Numbered from the stretch's first letter, positions 35,933-44,401 are shown. The stretch: DNA of 64,000 nt from Roseovarius sp. MMSF_3359 (GCF_030733385.1 NZ_JASHJC010000010.1:1-64000), one strand, 5' to 3'. Notes: generated by a model not told the origin, from the letters alone. Numbers and translations: made by a program.

Positions 35933-36157
35933 AATGAATTCTCACCCCAAAAAACCACCCTGAAAGCAACGATGCCAAAAAAGTGATCTTCTGTCTATCG
36001 CTTCCTCAAGAATTTTGGGGTTTTTCAGATTGATAGCCCTTGACTTGCCGAACAGCCGGGCAAACGCCCCGGCGAAAAGAGGCGGCAATTCCTTTCCGGC
36101 AACGCAATTACATTGGTCTTTATTGTCGGCTGGCGACCGCCCTCGACCCTTTGCCCG
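35933..36157. other. Upstream region of the srf block
   Basis: 225 bases with no gene. It contains GCCGGG...CCCGGC (about 36054-36072), a GC hairpin that may end the PNPOx/NTF2 transcript but lacks a T-run on the minus strand. The stretch near 35980-36035 is AT-richer with T-runs, but I could not pick convincing -35/-10 boxes for the minus strand. A Shine-Dalgarno GGGGTGAG lies just before the TTG start. Confidence 0.45.
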
Positions 36158-36787
36158 TCACGCCTTCGATGCAAGGGCGGCCTTCAACTGTTCGTTTTCC
36201 ACCTTAAGTTGAGCCATCTGGTCCTGCAGCGGCGCGAGGATCGGCTGCATCTCTTCAATCGTAAGGCGCACCGGCAGATGCTGCGGGCAATTCCAGTCGA
36301 ACGCCTCAATCTCGACGAGCACTGCCCGCTCGGGTCTCCCGCGATAGCTGCTGTCATGGAGCCTTTCGATCAGGTCCGGATCGTCCGATGCATCGATCAT
36401 ACGCGCCCTGCCAAGGATCTTTAGGCGCGCGGAATTCGGATAATCGACCAGGATCATCGAGATGCGGTCGTCGCTGCTCAGGTTGCCCATGCTGATATAT
36501 TGGCGGTTTCCACGGAAGTCCGCATAGGCGATCGTCTTTTCATCGAGCACCTTGAGAAAACCGCGTGGCCCGCCGCGGAACTGCACATAGGGCCAGCCTG
36601 TCTCGGACACGGTGGCCTGGTAGAAACCATCGCGCATGGTGATGAATTGCGTCTCCTGCGGTCCAAGAAGGTTGCCGCCCGTGACCTCATCGGCAAGAAA
36701 CCTGTCATTGATCTTTGCCGAGCCCTGCCGCTCCTGGATCTTGCGGACCTCGGGCGTAAAGGCCAGTTCTGCGAATGCTTTTGCCAT
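36158..36787 (-). CDS. PNPOx-like flavin/heme-binding protein
   Basis: 209-residue protein of the pyridoxamine-5'-phosphate-oxidase split-barrel superfamily. The pattern is visible in TVSETGWPYVQFRGGPRGFLKV, ADFRGNRQYISMGNLSSDDRISMILVDY and RLKILGRARMID. Members bind FMN, F420 or heme. It is probably not the vitamin B6 enzyme but a reductase or detoxifying protein. A C-terminal helix looks coiled. It lies 9 bases after the NTF2-like gene and therefore falls under the TetR-type control seen there. Confidence 0.85.
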   Translation of the reverse strand: MAKAFAELAFTPEVRKIQERQGSAKINDRFLADEVTGGNLLGPQETQFITMRDGFYQATVSETGWPYVQFRGGPRGFLKVLDEKTIAYADFRGNRQYISMGNLSSDDRISMILVDYPNSARLKILGRARMIDASDDPDLIERLHDSSYRGRPERAVLVEIEAFDWNCPQHLPVRLTIEEMQPILAPLQDQMAQLKVENEQLKAALASKA

Positions 36788-36796
36788 TGTCTTCTC

Positions 36797-37261
36797 CTAG
36801 AGGCCAAGGTCACTCAGACAGGGATGATCGTCGGGCCGGCGGCCCTGCGGCCAATGAAATTTTCGATCCGCCTCATCGATGGGAAGGTCATTGATGCTGG
36901 CGATCCGGGTCGCCATCAATCCATCGGCATCAAACTCCCAGTTTTCGTTTCCGTAAGACCGGAACCACGCCCCTTTGGCGTCATGCCATTCATAGGCAAA
37001 CCGCACGGCGATACGATTGCCGTCATAGGCCCAGAGTTCCTTGATAAGCCGGTAGGCCTGCTCGCGTTGCCACTTCCGCGTCAGGAACGCCTCAATCTCC
37101 GCCCTGCCCCGAAGAAACTCCGCGCGGTTCCGCCAAATGCTATCCAGCGTGTAGGCCAGCGCAACCCTGCCGGGATCACGCGTGTTCCATCCATCTTCGG
37201 CGGCCCGTACCTTCGCGGCAGCGGTTTCGGATGTGAAAGGCGGCAGTGGCGGGCGGGACAT
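36797..37261 (-). CDS. NTF2-like protein (DUF1348)
   Basis: 154 residues with the SnoaL/NTF2-like fold, DUF1348 subgroup: [59 protein letters not shown] and a [11 protein letters not shown] end. The start MSRPPLPP at 37261 is chosen over an upstream ATG at 37303 because that one lies across the predicted transcription start. The enzymatic role is unknown; these proteins are often induced with oxidoreductases. It is the first gene of an operon with the PNPOx-like gene, divergent from tetR. Confidence 0.85.
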   Translation of the reverse strand: MSRPPLPPFTSETAAAKVRAAEDGWNTRDPGRVALAYTLDSIWRNRAEFLRGRAEIEAFLTRKWQREQAYRLIKELWAYDGNRIAVRFAYEWHDAKGAWFRSYGNENWEFDADGLMATRIASINDLPIDEADRKFHWPQGRRPDDHPCLSDLGL

Positions 37262-37280
37262 GGGGTTTCTCCTGAAAGTG

Positions 37281-37324
37281 TACCGATCGGTAACTCTTAT
37301 CAAGAAAGTTTACCGATCTGTCAA
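37281..37324 (-). promoter_or_regulatory. Sigma-70 promoter flanked by two TetR-type operators
   Basis: On the minus strand TTGACA (37324-37319), 16 bases, then TGATAA (37302-37297) is a near-perfect promoter for the NTF2/PNPOx operon. A perfect palindrome TACCGATCGGTA (37281-37292) covers the expected start point. A degenerate copy, TACCGATCTGTC (37311-37322), overlaps the -35 box, 30 bases away. The adjacent divergent tetR is the obvious ligand-sensing repressor of both. Confidence 0.8.
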
Positions 37325-37396
37325 CCTTTGCCTCGCAATGTGCCGCCAAATCGGCTAACGCTTGAGCGCACCATCAATTGACCCCGAGGCCCCACC

Positions 37397-37951
37397 ATGC
37401 GGCAGACCAAGAGAGACGAACTTGTCGAAAAGGCCCTGATCGTCTTTTACGAAAACGGGTTTCATGCCACGGGAATGGACACGCTGGTGGCCAAGACGGG
37501 GATTTCCAAGACGTCGATGTACAAGCATTTCCGGACCAAGGAGGATCTGATCCTGGCCGCATTGCAATTGCGCGATCAGTTGTTCCGGGACCGGATGGTT
37601 GCACGGATGGAAGCGGCCGGTAGCGATCCGAAAACGCGGATCCTTGCCCTGTTCGATTTCCTGGACGAGTGGTTCAAGACACCGGACTTCAAGGGCTGCA
37701 TGTTCATCAAGGCATCGTCAGAATTCCCCGATGAAAACCATCCGATCCGGCAACAGTCAGCGGAGCACAAGCGGTTGATCGAAACCTATGTCAGCGACCT
37801 CGCGAGGGACGCGGGCCTGAGGCAGCCGGACCGGATCGCCCGGCAGCTGATGCTCCTGAAGGAGGGCGCCATCGTGGCCGCCCATGTGGCCCGCAACGAC
37901 ACCGCCGCACGCGACGCGAAAGAGGTGGCCGCGACGCTGCTTGCCGATTAA
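37397..37951 (+). CDS. TetR-family repressor
   Basis: 184 residues. The N-terminal helix-turn-helix (MRQTKRDELVEKALIVFYEN, then GMDTLVAKTGISKTSMYKHF) is of the TetR type, and the C-terminal domain (MFIKASSEFPDENHPIRQQS, LMLLKEGAIVAAHV) resembles the AcuR/NemR-like ligand-binding class. It is transcribed away from the NTF2/PNPOx operon, with two matching operators between. Probably it represses that operon and itself. The inducer is unknown, perhaps an electrophile or aldehyde. Its stop shares TTAA (37948-37951) with the convergent dehydrogenase gene. Confidence 0.92.
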   Translation: MRQTKRDELVEKALIVFYENGFHATGMDTLVAKTGISKTSMYKHFRTKEDLILAALQLRDQLFRDRMVARMEAAGSDPKTRILALFDFLDEWFKTPDFKGCMFIKASSEFPDENHPIRQQSAEHKRLIETYVSDLARDAGLRQPDRIARQLMLLKEGAIVAAHVARNDTAARDAKEVAATLLAD

Positions 37952-38820
37952 TCCAGTTTGCGGAGCCGTTTGAAGAGGCTCGACGTGTCCCAACGGCCGC
38001 CGCCCATTTTCTGCACGTCCTTGTAGAATTGATCGACCAGTGCCGTCACCGGCAGGGATGCACCGTTTTCGTTTGCCGTAGACAGACAGATGTCCAGGTC
38101 CTTGCGCATCCAGTCCACCGCAAAGCCATGGTCGAAGACATCGTCAAGCATCGTCTCGTAACGGTTTGCCATCTGCCAGCTTCCGGCGGCACCCTGGCTG
38201 ATGACCTCGACCACAGCGCGACCGTCGAGCCCGGACTTCTCGGCGAAATGCAGCGCCTCGCTCAACCCCTGCACCAGACCCGCAATAGCAATCTGGTTGC
38301 ACATCTTGGTTTTCTGACCTGCGCCGCTTTCGCCGATCCGGCGGCAGATCTTGGAATAGATCGAGAGGATCGGCTCCACCGTGTCATACGCGCCCTGATC
38401 GCCCCCGCACATGATCGACAGGACGCCGTTTTCGGCCCCCGCCTGCCCACCCGAGATCGGCGCATCGACAAAGGAGAGGCCCTGTTCGGCGGCGACCGCG
38501 TAAAGCTCGGCCGTGACTACGGCAGAAACCGTGGTGTGATCGACAAAAATCGCGCCATCGCCCATCCCGGCAAAAGCGCTCTCGTCGCCGAGGCAGACCG
38601 ACCGCAGATCGTCGTCATTCCCGACACAGGCCATCACGATCTCCGCCCCCTCCACCGCGCCGCGCGGGGTTTCGGCCATGGTACCACCGTGTTCCTCCAC
38701 CCATTTCTGCGCCTTGGTGGCGGTGCGGTTATAGACACAGACCTCGTGCCCTGCCGCCTGCAGGTGTCCGGCCATCGGATATCCCATCACGCCAAGGCCC
38801 AGAAATGCCAGCTTTGCCAT
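37948..38820 (-). CDS. Beta-hydroxyacid dehydrogenase (3-hydroxyisobutyrate dehydrogenase family)
   Basis: 290-residue NAD(P)-dependent oxidoreductase. It starts with the Rossmann motif FLGLGVMGYPMAGHL and has the substrate loop VDAPISGGQAGAENG, catalytic lysine in GAGQKTKMCNQ and a C-terminal KDLDICLSTANENGASLP helix. This family covers 3-hydroxyisobutyrate dehydrogenase, tartronate semialdehyde reductase and GLYR1-type succinic-semialdehyde reductases. The exact substrate is not decidable here. The start at 38820 is preferred over 38838. It stands alone between convergent tetR and a divergent acylase gene. Confidence 0.88.
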   Translation of the reverse strand: MAKLAFLGLGVMGYPMAGHLQAAGHEVCVYNRTATKAQKWVEEHGGTMAETPRGAVEGAEIVMACVGNDDDLRSVCLGDESAFAGMGDGAIFVDHTTVSAVVTAELYAVAAEQGLSFVDAPISGGQAGAENGVLSIMCGGDQGAYDTVEPILSIYSKICRRIGESGAGQKTKMCNQIAIAGLVQGLSEALHFAEKSGLDGRAVVEVISQGAAGSWQMANRYETMLDDVFDHGFAVDWMRKDLDICLSTANENGASLPVTALVDQFYKDVQKMGGGRWDTSSLFKRLRKLD

Positions 38821-38898
38821 CTTCTCATTCCTCCCCATTGTCTCGGTTCGGATTTCTGACTATCCCCGCTAGTGGATGCAAGGGAAATCGGGGCAGGC

Positions 38899-41373
38899 AT
38901 GGCTCAGGTCTTTAAATGGTTGTTGCGGATCGCCGGGGGCATGGTGCTCCTGGCGGTGATCGCCGTCTTCGGGCTCTATTTCCTGCTGTCACGGTCACTG
39001 CCTGATTACGATAAAACGATCTCGGTCACCGGCATCACCGCGCCGGTTGAGATCGTACATGACAATGCCAATGTGCCGCATATCTTTGCCGAAAACGACG
39101 CTGATGTGTTCTTTGGCCTCGGCTACGCCCATGCGCAGGACCGCCTGTGGCAGATGACGATGCTGCGCCGCACGGTGCAGGGCCGTTTGTCCGAAGTTTT
39201 CGGCCCGCGCACGATCAACATAGACAAGGTGTTGCGCCGGTTTGACCTCTATGGCGCGGCGATCCGATCGGTCGAGGTGCAGGATGCCCGCACCCTTGCC
39301 GCGCTCAAGGCATATTCGGCGGGCGTGAATGCCCGACTTCAGGACATCAACGATGCGGCCCTTGGACGGGGCGCGCCCGAGATGTTTGTTTTTTCCAACC
39401 CGATTGCCCCCTGGCAACCGGCGGATTCCATCGCGATCATCAAGCTCCTCTCGGTGCAGCTTTCGGCGCATCTTGAAAACGAAGTGCTTTATGCGCGCAC
39501 CTCGCTCGCCCTGGACGACGAAGCCCGTTTGGCGGATATCATGCCCTTGGCCCCCGGCAGCGGCATCGCCGCCCTGCCCGAATATGCAAGCCTCTTCCCC
39601 GGGACCGCCCTGCCGCAGATGACCGCGCGCGCCGAGGCGCCGAAACATCCACTGTCGCCGTTCAACAAACGCGCCTTTGCCGGAGCGTCGAATGCCTGGG
39701 CCGCGGCGCCGGCGCGCTCCGCCTCCGGCGGCACACTTCTGGCCAATGACCCGCATCTGGGCTTCACCGCCCCGGGCATCTGGTACCTGGCACGGCTCGA
39801 GCTTTCCTCTGGCGGTGTCATTGGCGGCACCATCCCCGGCGTGCCCACGGTGATGACCGGACGCAGTGCCAATCTGGGCTGGGGTATCACCTCATCTTAT
39901 CTCGACGATCAGGATGTGTTCATCGAGAAGGTGAACCCCGACAATCCCGGCGAATACCTGACCCCCGATGGCTTCACGCCCTTCATCACGCAACGCTCGA
40001 TCATCCGCATCAAGGATGCCGATCCGGTCACGCTCACCCGCCGCTGGACGGAGAATGGCCCTGTCCTGCCCGGCTCGCATTACAACCTCGATCAGGTGAC
40101 GCCCTCGGGCCATGTGGCGGCGGTTTCATGGACCGCGCTCAGCCCGCAGGATACGACCATGAGCGCGGCGATTGAGCTGATGTATGCCGACACGGTAGAC
40201 GAGGCACTTGCCGCCGGAGAGAGGTATATCGCGCCGTCGCAGAACCTGACCCTCGTGGATCAGACCAAGATCGCGATGAAGACCATCGGCGCCATGCCCC
40301 GCCGTTCCGCGGATCATGAGAGCCAAGGGCGGATGCCGTCGCGCGGGTGGATTGCCGAGAACCGCTGGAAAGGGATCAGCCCCTATTCCGCCAACCCCGA
40401 ATTCATCGCTCCCGCGGGCGGGCTTCTGGGCAATACCAACAACAAGACCGTCGACCGCCCCTTTCCGCTTCATGTAAGCTTTGTCTGGGGTGACACGCAG
40501 CGGGTGCATCGCTGGAAGAAACTGATGGAAAGCCGCGAGGTGCACACCCGCGACAGCTTCATCGAGGCGCAGCTGGATGCGGTCAGCTTTACCGCGCGGT
40601 CCCTGCTGCCGCTGATCGGGGCAGATCTGTGGTTCACCGGAGAATCCGCGCCCGACGGCACGCCGGAGCGCCAGCGTCAGCGCGCGCTGCAACTGCTGTC
40701 GGACTGGAACGGCGAGATGAACGAGCATCAGCCAGAACCGCTCATCTATGCCGCGTGGCTCCGTGCCTTGCAGGAACGGCTGATCCGCGATCAGCTTGGG
40801 CCACTAGCCAATGAATTTGCCCACCCCAACCCGGTCTTCATCGAACGGGTCTACCGCGATATCGACGGCGCCTCCGCCTGGTGCGATGTCAAACAATCCT
40901 CGCCGGTGGAAACCTGCACCGATATCGCGCGGCTGGCGCTTGATGACGCCCTGATCTGGATAGGAGAACGCTATGGCACGGCCCTCGAAAGCCTGCGTTG
41001 GGGGGATGCGCACCAGGCAACCCATGACCATCCGGTGTTGGGCGAGGTGCCGGTGCTGCGGTATTTCGTGAATATCCGCCAATCCACCTCGGGCGGCGAC
41101 AACACGCTCCTGCGGGGCCGCACCCGTGGCAGTGGCGACGAACCTTTTCAGAACGTACATGGAGCCGGGTATCGCGGCGTCTATGACTTCGCCGATCCCG
41201 ACAGCAGCGTGTTCATCACCGCGACCGGGCAGTCCGGGCATTTCCTGTCACGGCACTATGACGATCTGGCGCAGCTCTGGCGCCGGGGGGAATACATCCC
41301 GATGTCGCTAGACCCGGAACTGGCCCGCGCCGCGGCCGTGGGCGTGACGGTGCTGAACCCTGCCCCGCAGTGA
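38899..41373 (+). CDS. Penicillin acylase family hydrolase (Ntn fold)
   Basis: 824 residues. An N-terminal TM or signal (LLRIAGGMVLLAVIAVFGLYFLL) exports it. The alpha part contains VPHIFAENDADVFFGLGYAHAQDRLWQM. The self-cleaved N-terminal nucleophile is Ser 264 in AGASNAWA, and the beta part holds ANDPHLGFTAPGIWYLA, GVPTVMTGRSANLGWGITS and LLGNTNNKT, all family-typical. Members act on penicillins, N-acyl-homoserine lactones or other amides, so quorum quenching or peptide amide hydrolysis is possible. A GTG at 38872 is an alternative start. It ends 7 bases before the convergent M56 gene. Confidence 0.92.
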   Translation: MAQVFKWLLRIAGGMVLLAVIAVFGLYFLLSRSLPDYDKTISVTGITAPVEIVHDNANVPHIFAENDADVFFGLGYAHAQDRLWQMTMLRRTVQGRLSEVFGPRTINIDKVLRRFDLYGAAIRSVEVQDARTLAALKAYSAGVNARLQDINDAALGRGAPEMFVFSNPIAPWQPADSIAIIKLLSVQLSAHLENEVLYARTSLALDDEARLADIMPLAPGSGIAALPEYASLFPGTALPQMTARAEAPKHPLSPFNKRAFAGASNAWAAAPARSASGGTLLANDPHLGFTAPGIWYLARLELSSGGVIGGTIPGVPTVMTGRSANLGWGITSSYLDDQDVFIEKVNPDNPGEYLTPDGFTPFITQRSIIRIKDADPVTLTRRWTENGPVLPGSHYNLDQVTPSGHVAAVSWTALSPQDTTMSAAIELMYADTVDEALAAGERYIAPSQNLTLVDQTKIAMKTIGAMPRRSADHESQGRMPSRGWIAENRWKGISPYSANPEFIAPAGGLLGNTNNKTVDRPFPLHVSFVWGDTQRVHRWKKLMESREVHTRDSFIEAQLDAVSFTARSLLPLIGADLWFTGESAPDGTPERQRQRALQLLSDWNGEMNEHQPEPLIYAAWLRALQERLIRDQLGPLANEFAHPNPVFIERVYRDIDGASAWCDVKQSSPVETCTDIARLALDDALIWIGERYGTALESLRWGDAHQATHDHPVLGEVPVLRYFVNIRQSTSGGDNTLLRGRTRGSGDEPFQNVHGAGYRGVYDFADPDSSVFITATGQSGHFLSRHYDDLAQLWRRGEYIPMSLDPELARAAAVGVTVLNPAPQ

Positions 41374-41380
41374 TCTTGGG

Positions 41381-42505
41381 TCAGTAGCGCGTCGCCAATG
41401 TCCGTTGATCCAGCCGCTCAAGATTGACGATTGTCGACAGCATCAGGCGATCCTGGCTCCAATCTGCGCTGTTGCTTTGCGAGGCGAGCGAGCCGAAACT
41501 GATCGCCGCCACAAAGGGTAGGATCATCAACCCGGTCACCAGCCGCGATGGTGCGGCCTGCGCCTGGGTCAGCATCGAGAGTACCCGCCGCTTGAGGAAC
41601 CGCGCCGCCCGCCGCCCGCCTTCAGGCCGGACCAGCGGTACCGTCGGCACGATGATCTGCGCCGGGCGGTTGCGCCCCATGGCATTGTCACAGACCCGTA
41701 GCAGGCAATCGCAGTAGTCCTGGAGGCCGATCCGGCGCCGGGTCAACACCTGCTGATCGCAGGCCAGTTCGCGCAACTCCTCGATCTCACGCTTGAGATA
41801 AGCAAAACCGGGGTTCCAGAAAAACACGGGGCGCAAAACCTCGACCGCGATTTCCCAACCAAGGTCACCTTGCCGCATATGCTGTAGCTCGTGAGCGATG
41901 GCGATGCGCAGGTCATCGGCCTGCGACAGCAGCCCGGAGGGTAGAACGATATACCGCCGGCCCATCCCGCGGGTCGAGAACGGCACATCCACGCGGTCGG
42001 TAAGGACAATGTCGATGCCGCGCAAGCTGCGCCACAGGAACCCACCCCGGATCACCGAGCGGACTTTCAACGCATTCCGAAGGAGCCGCGCCGCGTAGAT
42101 GGAAAAACCGGTCGCCAGAACCGCGGCCACCATGATCCCGAGCGGGGAGCCGAGGGTCGTGACCTGTTGGGTGAAGACCGTGCGTGACATCCACAGGGCT
42201 TCGAATTCCGAGGGCGCCATCTGGAACCGCCCGTTTAGGAATTGCGCCAGCGCATAATCCGAAAGGCTCGGGGAATACCCGCTGCCAAGAAGTCCCGCCT
42301 GCGTTACCACGGCATGACCTGCAATGACCAACGGCGCCAGCGCCACGGCAAGGCAGATCGCATAGACCATCTGCAACTGCATCAGGCCAGCCTGCCGGAA
42401 CGAGGTTCGGTTCAAAAGGACGCGGGCCGCAAACCACAAAAGAGCCGCAAGCAAGAGAACCAGATTTGCATCAATATACGCATTGAAAATCGAGTTAGCC
42501 GTCAT
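41381..42505 (-). CDS. M56-family membrane metalloprotease, BlaR1-like without sensor
   Basis: 374 residues with four hydrophobic segments. The cytoplasmic/membrane zinc motif is HELQH at 205-209, followed by REIEELRELACDQQVL, which matches the third zinc ligand region of BlaR1/MecR1. The gluzincin core ends by about 300 and a final TM (LVTGLMILPFVAAISFGSL) closes the protein. The C-terminal penicillin-binding sensor domain of true BlaR1 is absent. It overlaps the blaI-like gene by 11 bases. Presumably it cleaves that repressor on an unknown cue. Confidence 0.9.
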   Translation of the reverse strand: MTANSIFNAYIDANLVLLLAALLWFAARVLLNRTSFRQAGLMQLQMVYAICLAVALAPLVIAGHAVVTQAGLLGSGYSPSLSDYALAQFLNGRFQMAPSEFEALWMSRTVFTQQVTTLGSPLGIMVAAVLATGFSIYAARLLRNALKVRSVIRGGFLWRSLRGIDIVLTDRVDVPFSTRGMGRRYIVLPSGLLSQADDLRIAIAHELQHMRQGDLGWEIAVEVLRPVFFWNPGFAYLKREIEELRELACDQQVLTRRRIGLQDYCDCLLRVCDNAMGRNRPAQIIVPTVPLVRPEGGRRAARFLKRRVLSMLTQAQAAPSRLVTGLMILPFVAAISFGSLASQSNSADWSQDRLMLSTIVNLERLDQRTLATRY

Positions 42506-42890
42506 AATCGGTCAACCTCCTGTCCAAGAGCGCCCGTATCTCCTCCAGCGCATCTTCCGACAGCCCGTCATCATCAACCAGCCGCGCCACAAGCGACGCA
42601 GGCGTCCCGTCGAACAGCTTGTCCGACAGGTTGCGCAGGGATTTCGACTGATAGGCTTCGCGGGCAAGCGCGGGTTTGTAAATCAGGGATTTGTTGACCT
42701 TTTCGCTGGTCACGAACCCCTTCTGTTCGAGTATGCGCAAAATCGTTGCGGCCGAGGTGTAGGCAAGGTTGCGCCCCGGTGCCAGACGCGCCAGCACATC
42801 CCGGACGCTGCCTTGGCCAAGCGCCCAAAGCTCGGTCATGAACTCCAGTTCGACCTCGGTCAAAAACTCACTCTTTTTCTTCTGACGCAT
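42495..42890 (-). CDS. BlaI/MecI-type transcriptional repressor
   Basis: 131 residues from ATG 42890. A winged helix occupies residues 5-80 (LTEVELEFMTELWALGQGSV, TSAATILRILEQKGFV), as in BlaI/MecI. The C-terminal dimerisation helices contain the candidate cleavage region SLRNLSDKLFDGTPASLV. In the paradigm, the M56 partner cuts the repressor to induce target genes. The target here is unknown; I see no TACA-n2-TGTA operator upstream. The longer open frame to 43046 has no homolog-like sequence. Confidence 0.9.
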   Translation of the reverse strand: MRQKKKSEFLTEVELEFMTELWALGQGSVRDVLARLAPGRNLAYTSAATILRILEQKGFVTSEKVNKSLIYKPALAREAYQSKSLRNLSDKLFDGTPASLVARLVDDDGLSEDALEEIRALLDRRLTDYDG

Positions 42891-42966
42891 TCGATTTTCC
42901 GATTTACCAAACTGCTCACAACCGGCGCAGTCTAGGATGGTTCCGCTGAAAATGCCACTCTGGGCT

Positions 42967-43245
42967 TCAGACCTTCCAGAAGCAGAAAACACCCCAGGCG
43001 ATGCTAAGCCCCAAAGGCGCCCAGAGCGGCATGCCCACAAGGCCAAGCCAGGCCAGAAAGATGTAGACCGTCCCCAGGAGAGAGATGAAAAGCCGGTCCC
43101 CGCGGGTGGTCACAAGGCCAAGGACGCCCCTGCGCTCATCCCCGCCCGGGCGACGGATTTCAAGCACCGTGATGATCCCCATGGCGCTGAAAATACCGAT
43201 AAAAACCAGCGCCGTTGGCCATGTCCATGCCATCCAGGAGAGCAT
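42967..43245 (-). CDS. glpU: DUF2160 membrane protein of the glycerol ABC operon
   Basis: 92-residue integral membrane protein with three hydrophobic segments: MLSWMAWTWPTALVFIGIF, LFISLLGTVYIFLAWLGLVG and LWAPLGLSIAWGVFCFW. The motif VLEIRRPGGDERRGVLGL is conserved in DUF2160 proteins encoded with Rhizobium-type glycerol importers (GlpU). It may be an accessory subunit of the permease. It is the last gene of the operon, 2 bases after the 65-residue gene. Confidence 0.8.
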   Translation of the reverse strand: MLSWMAWTWPTALVFIGIFSAMGIITVLEIRRPGGDERRGVLGLVTTRGDRLFISLLGTVYIFLAWLGLVGMPLWAPLGLSIAWGVFCFWKV

Positions 43246-43247
43246 TG

Positions 43248-43445
43248 TCAGGTCTCCAACTTCTTCAGGATTGCCTCGGGATCATCCGTGTGAAGTTTCT
43301 GTGACACACTCCCCAAGAGCCTGATTTGAACATATTTACCTTGCGCGTCCTCTCCGGAAAACGCAGCGCAAAGGTTGTCTGTCTCGATGATGTGAACGCC
43401 AGACTCTTCTTTGTGTTCCGACGCCAAAATCCGTATCTTCGTCAT
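43248..43445 (-). CDS. Small conserved-position protein in the glycerol operon
   Basis: 65 residues, not recognised. A strong Shine-Dalgarno (AGGGAGGGTATGAAAA) precedes the ATG, and the gene fits with 3 and 2 bases between glpQ and the DUF2160 gene, so it is very probably translated. The sequence is soluble and mixed alpha/beta-looking: MTKIRILASEHKEESGVHII, then GKYVQIRLLGSVSQKL. It has no signal, TM or metal motif. It might be a cytoplasmic regulator or stabiliser of the importer, but this is only positional. Confidence 0.7.
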   Translation of the reverse strand: MTKIRILASEHKEESGVHIIETDNLCAAFSGEDAQGKYVQIRLLGSVSQKLHTDDPEAILKKLET

Positions 43446-43448
43446 TTT

Positions 43449-44246
43449 TCATACCCTCCCTAAAGCAAAGCCCTTGGCGATGTAGTTGCGCACGAAATAG
43501 ATCACGATGGCCCCGGGGATGATCGTGAGCGTCCCCGCGGCGGCCAGGAGGCCCAACTCATAGCCCGCGCTTGAGGCGGTCTTGGTCATGGTGGCGGCAA
43601 TCGGTTTGGCCTCCACTGCTGTCAGCGTCTTGGCCAGCAGAAGTTCGACCCAGGAGAACATGAAGCAGAAGAAGGCCGCCACGCCGACGCCCGCCTTGAT
43701 CGATGGCAGGAAGATCGACACGAAGAAGCGCGGGAAGGAGTAGCCGTCAACATAGGCCGTCTCGTCAAGCTCCTTGGGCACGCCGCCCATGAACCCTTCG
43801 AGGATCCAGACCGCCAGCGGGATGTTGAATAGGCAGTGGGCGAGCGCCACCGCCAGATGGGTGTCAAAGAGGCCGACGGCGGAGTAGAGCTGGAAAAACG
43901 GCAGCGCGAATACCGCCGCGGGTGCCATCCGGTTGGTCAGCAGCCAGAAGAACAGTTGCTTGTCGCCGAGGAAGCGATAGCGGCTGAACGCATAGGCGGC
44001 AGGCAGCGCCACGGTGATCGAAATCACTGTGTTTATAGACACATAGAGGATCGAGTTAATGTATCCCCAATACCAGCTCGGGTCGGTGAAGATCACCCGG
44101 TAATTGTCCAGCGTGAAGGTCTGCGGAAAAAGCGAGAAGCCCGCGAGGATTTCATTGGTCGTCTTGAAGCTCATCGCCACCAGCCAATAGATCGGCAGCA
44201 GCAGGAAGATGATGTAGACGATCGGGATGAGTGAACGCTTACGCAT
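43449..44246 (-). CDS. glpQ: Glycerol-type ABC importer permease (MalG-like)
   Basis: 265 residues, six TMs, MalG-type. It starts MRKRSLIPIVYIIFLLLPIY and carries the EAA loop with ELDETAYVDGYSFPRFFVSI and a final FVRNYIAKGFALGRV typical of the subfamily. It forms the inner-membrane channel with GlpP. The true start is 44246; the upstream open frame to 44417 runs through a palindromic element (44269-44401) that separates it from glpP, although the two are normally adjacent. Confidence 0.9.
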   Translation of the reverse strand: MRKRSLIPIVYIIFLLLPIYWLVAMSFKTTNEILAGFSLFPQTFTLDNYRVIFTDPSWYWGYINSILYVSINTVISITVALPAAYAFSRYRFLGDKQLFFWLLTNRMAPAAVFALPFFQLYSAVGLFDTHLAVALAHCLFNIPLAVWILEGFMGGVPKELDETAYVDGYSFPRFFVSIFLPSIKAGVGVAAFFCFMFSWVELLLAKTLTAVEAKPIAATMTKTASSAGYELGLLAAAGTLTIIPGAIVIYFVRNYIAKGFALGRV

Positions 44247-44268
44247 GGCCGTCACCCTTAATAGAGGC

Positions 44269-44401
44269 CGCCTGCGCCATGCCCGACCTCGGGAGGGTGT
44301 GACAGCTGGCAGGACCGCCGTGCCAAGGCGTGCAAGCGAAGCCTTCAAAACGGTTGTTGCAAAATGCCCTCCCGTGGGGGAGGTCGGGCATGGCGCAGGC
44401 G
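44269..44401. repeat. 133-bp inverted-repeat element between glpP and glpQ
   Basis: Two perfect 22-bp arms, CGCCTGCGCCATGCCCGACC plus TC at 44269-44290 and its reverse complement at 44380-44401, enclose about 90 bases. The arms continue inward with GGGAGGG (44291-44297) and CCCTCCC (44367-44373) after a 6-base bulge. A smaller AAGGC/GCCTT pair (44325-44345) lies in the centre. It would form a very stable hairpin in the operon mRNA. It may be a palindromic repeat/MITE-like insertion. I see no second copy in the window and no target duplication with certainty. Confidence 0.85.

Noticed and set aside
36054..36072. Intrinsic terminator for the PNPOx/NTF2 operon
   Set aside because: The GC stem is present but has no T-run on the minus strand, so it is noted only as a hairpin.
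16954..36157. Srf block as a genomic island integrated at tRNA-Ser
   Set aside because: The position next to a tRNA is suggestive, but I found no integrase, no repeat of the tRNA 3' end near 36 kb and no obvious composition shift, so it stays a hypothesis.
41381..42890. Beta-lactam resistance operon
   Set aside because: The BlaI/M56 pair lacks the penicillin-sensing domain and no beta-lactamase gene is present; the acylase family alone is not evidence of resistance.
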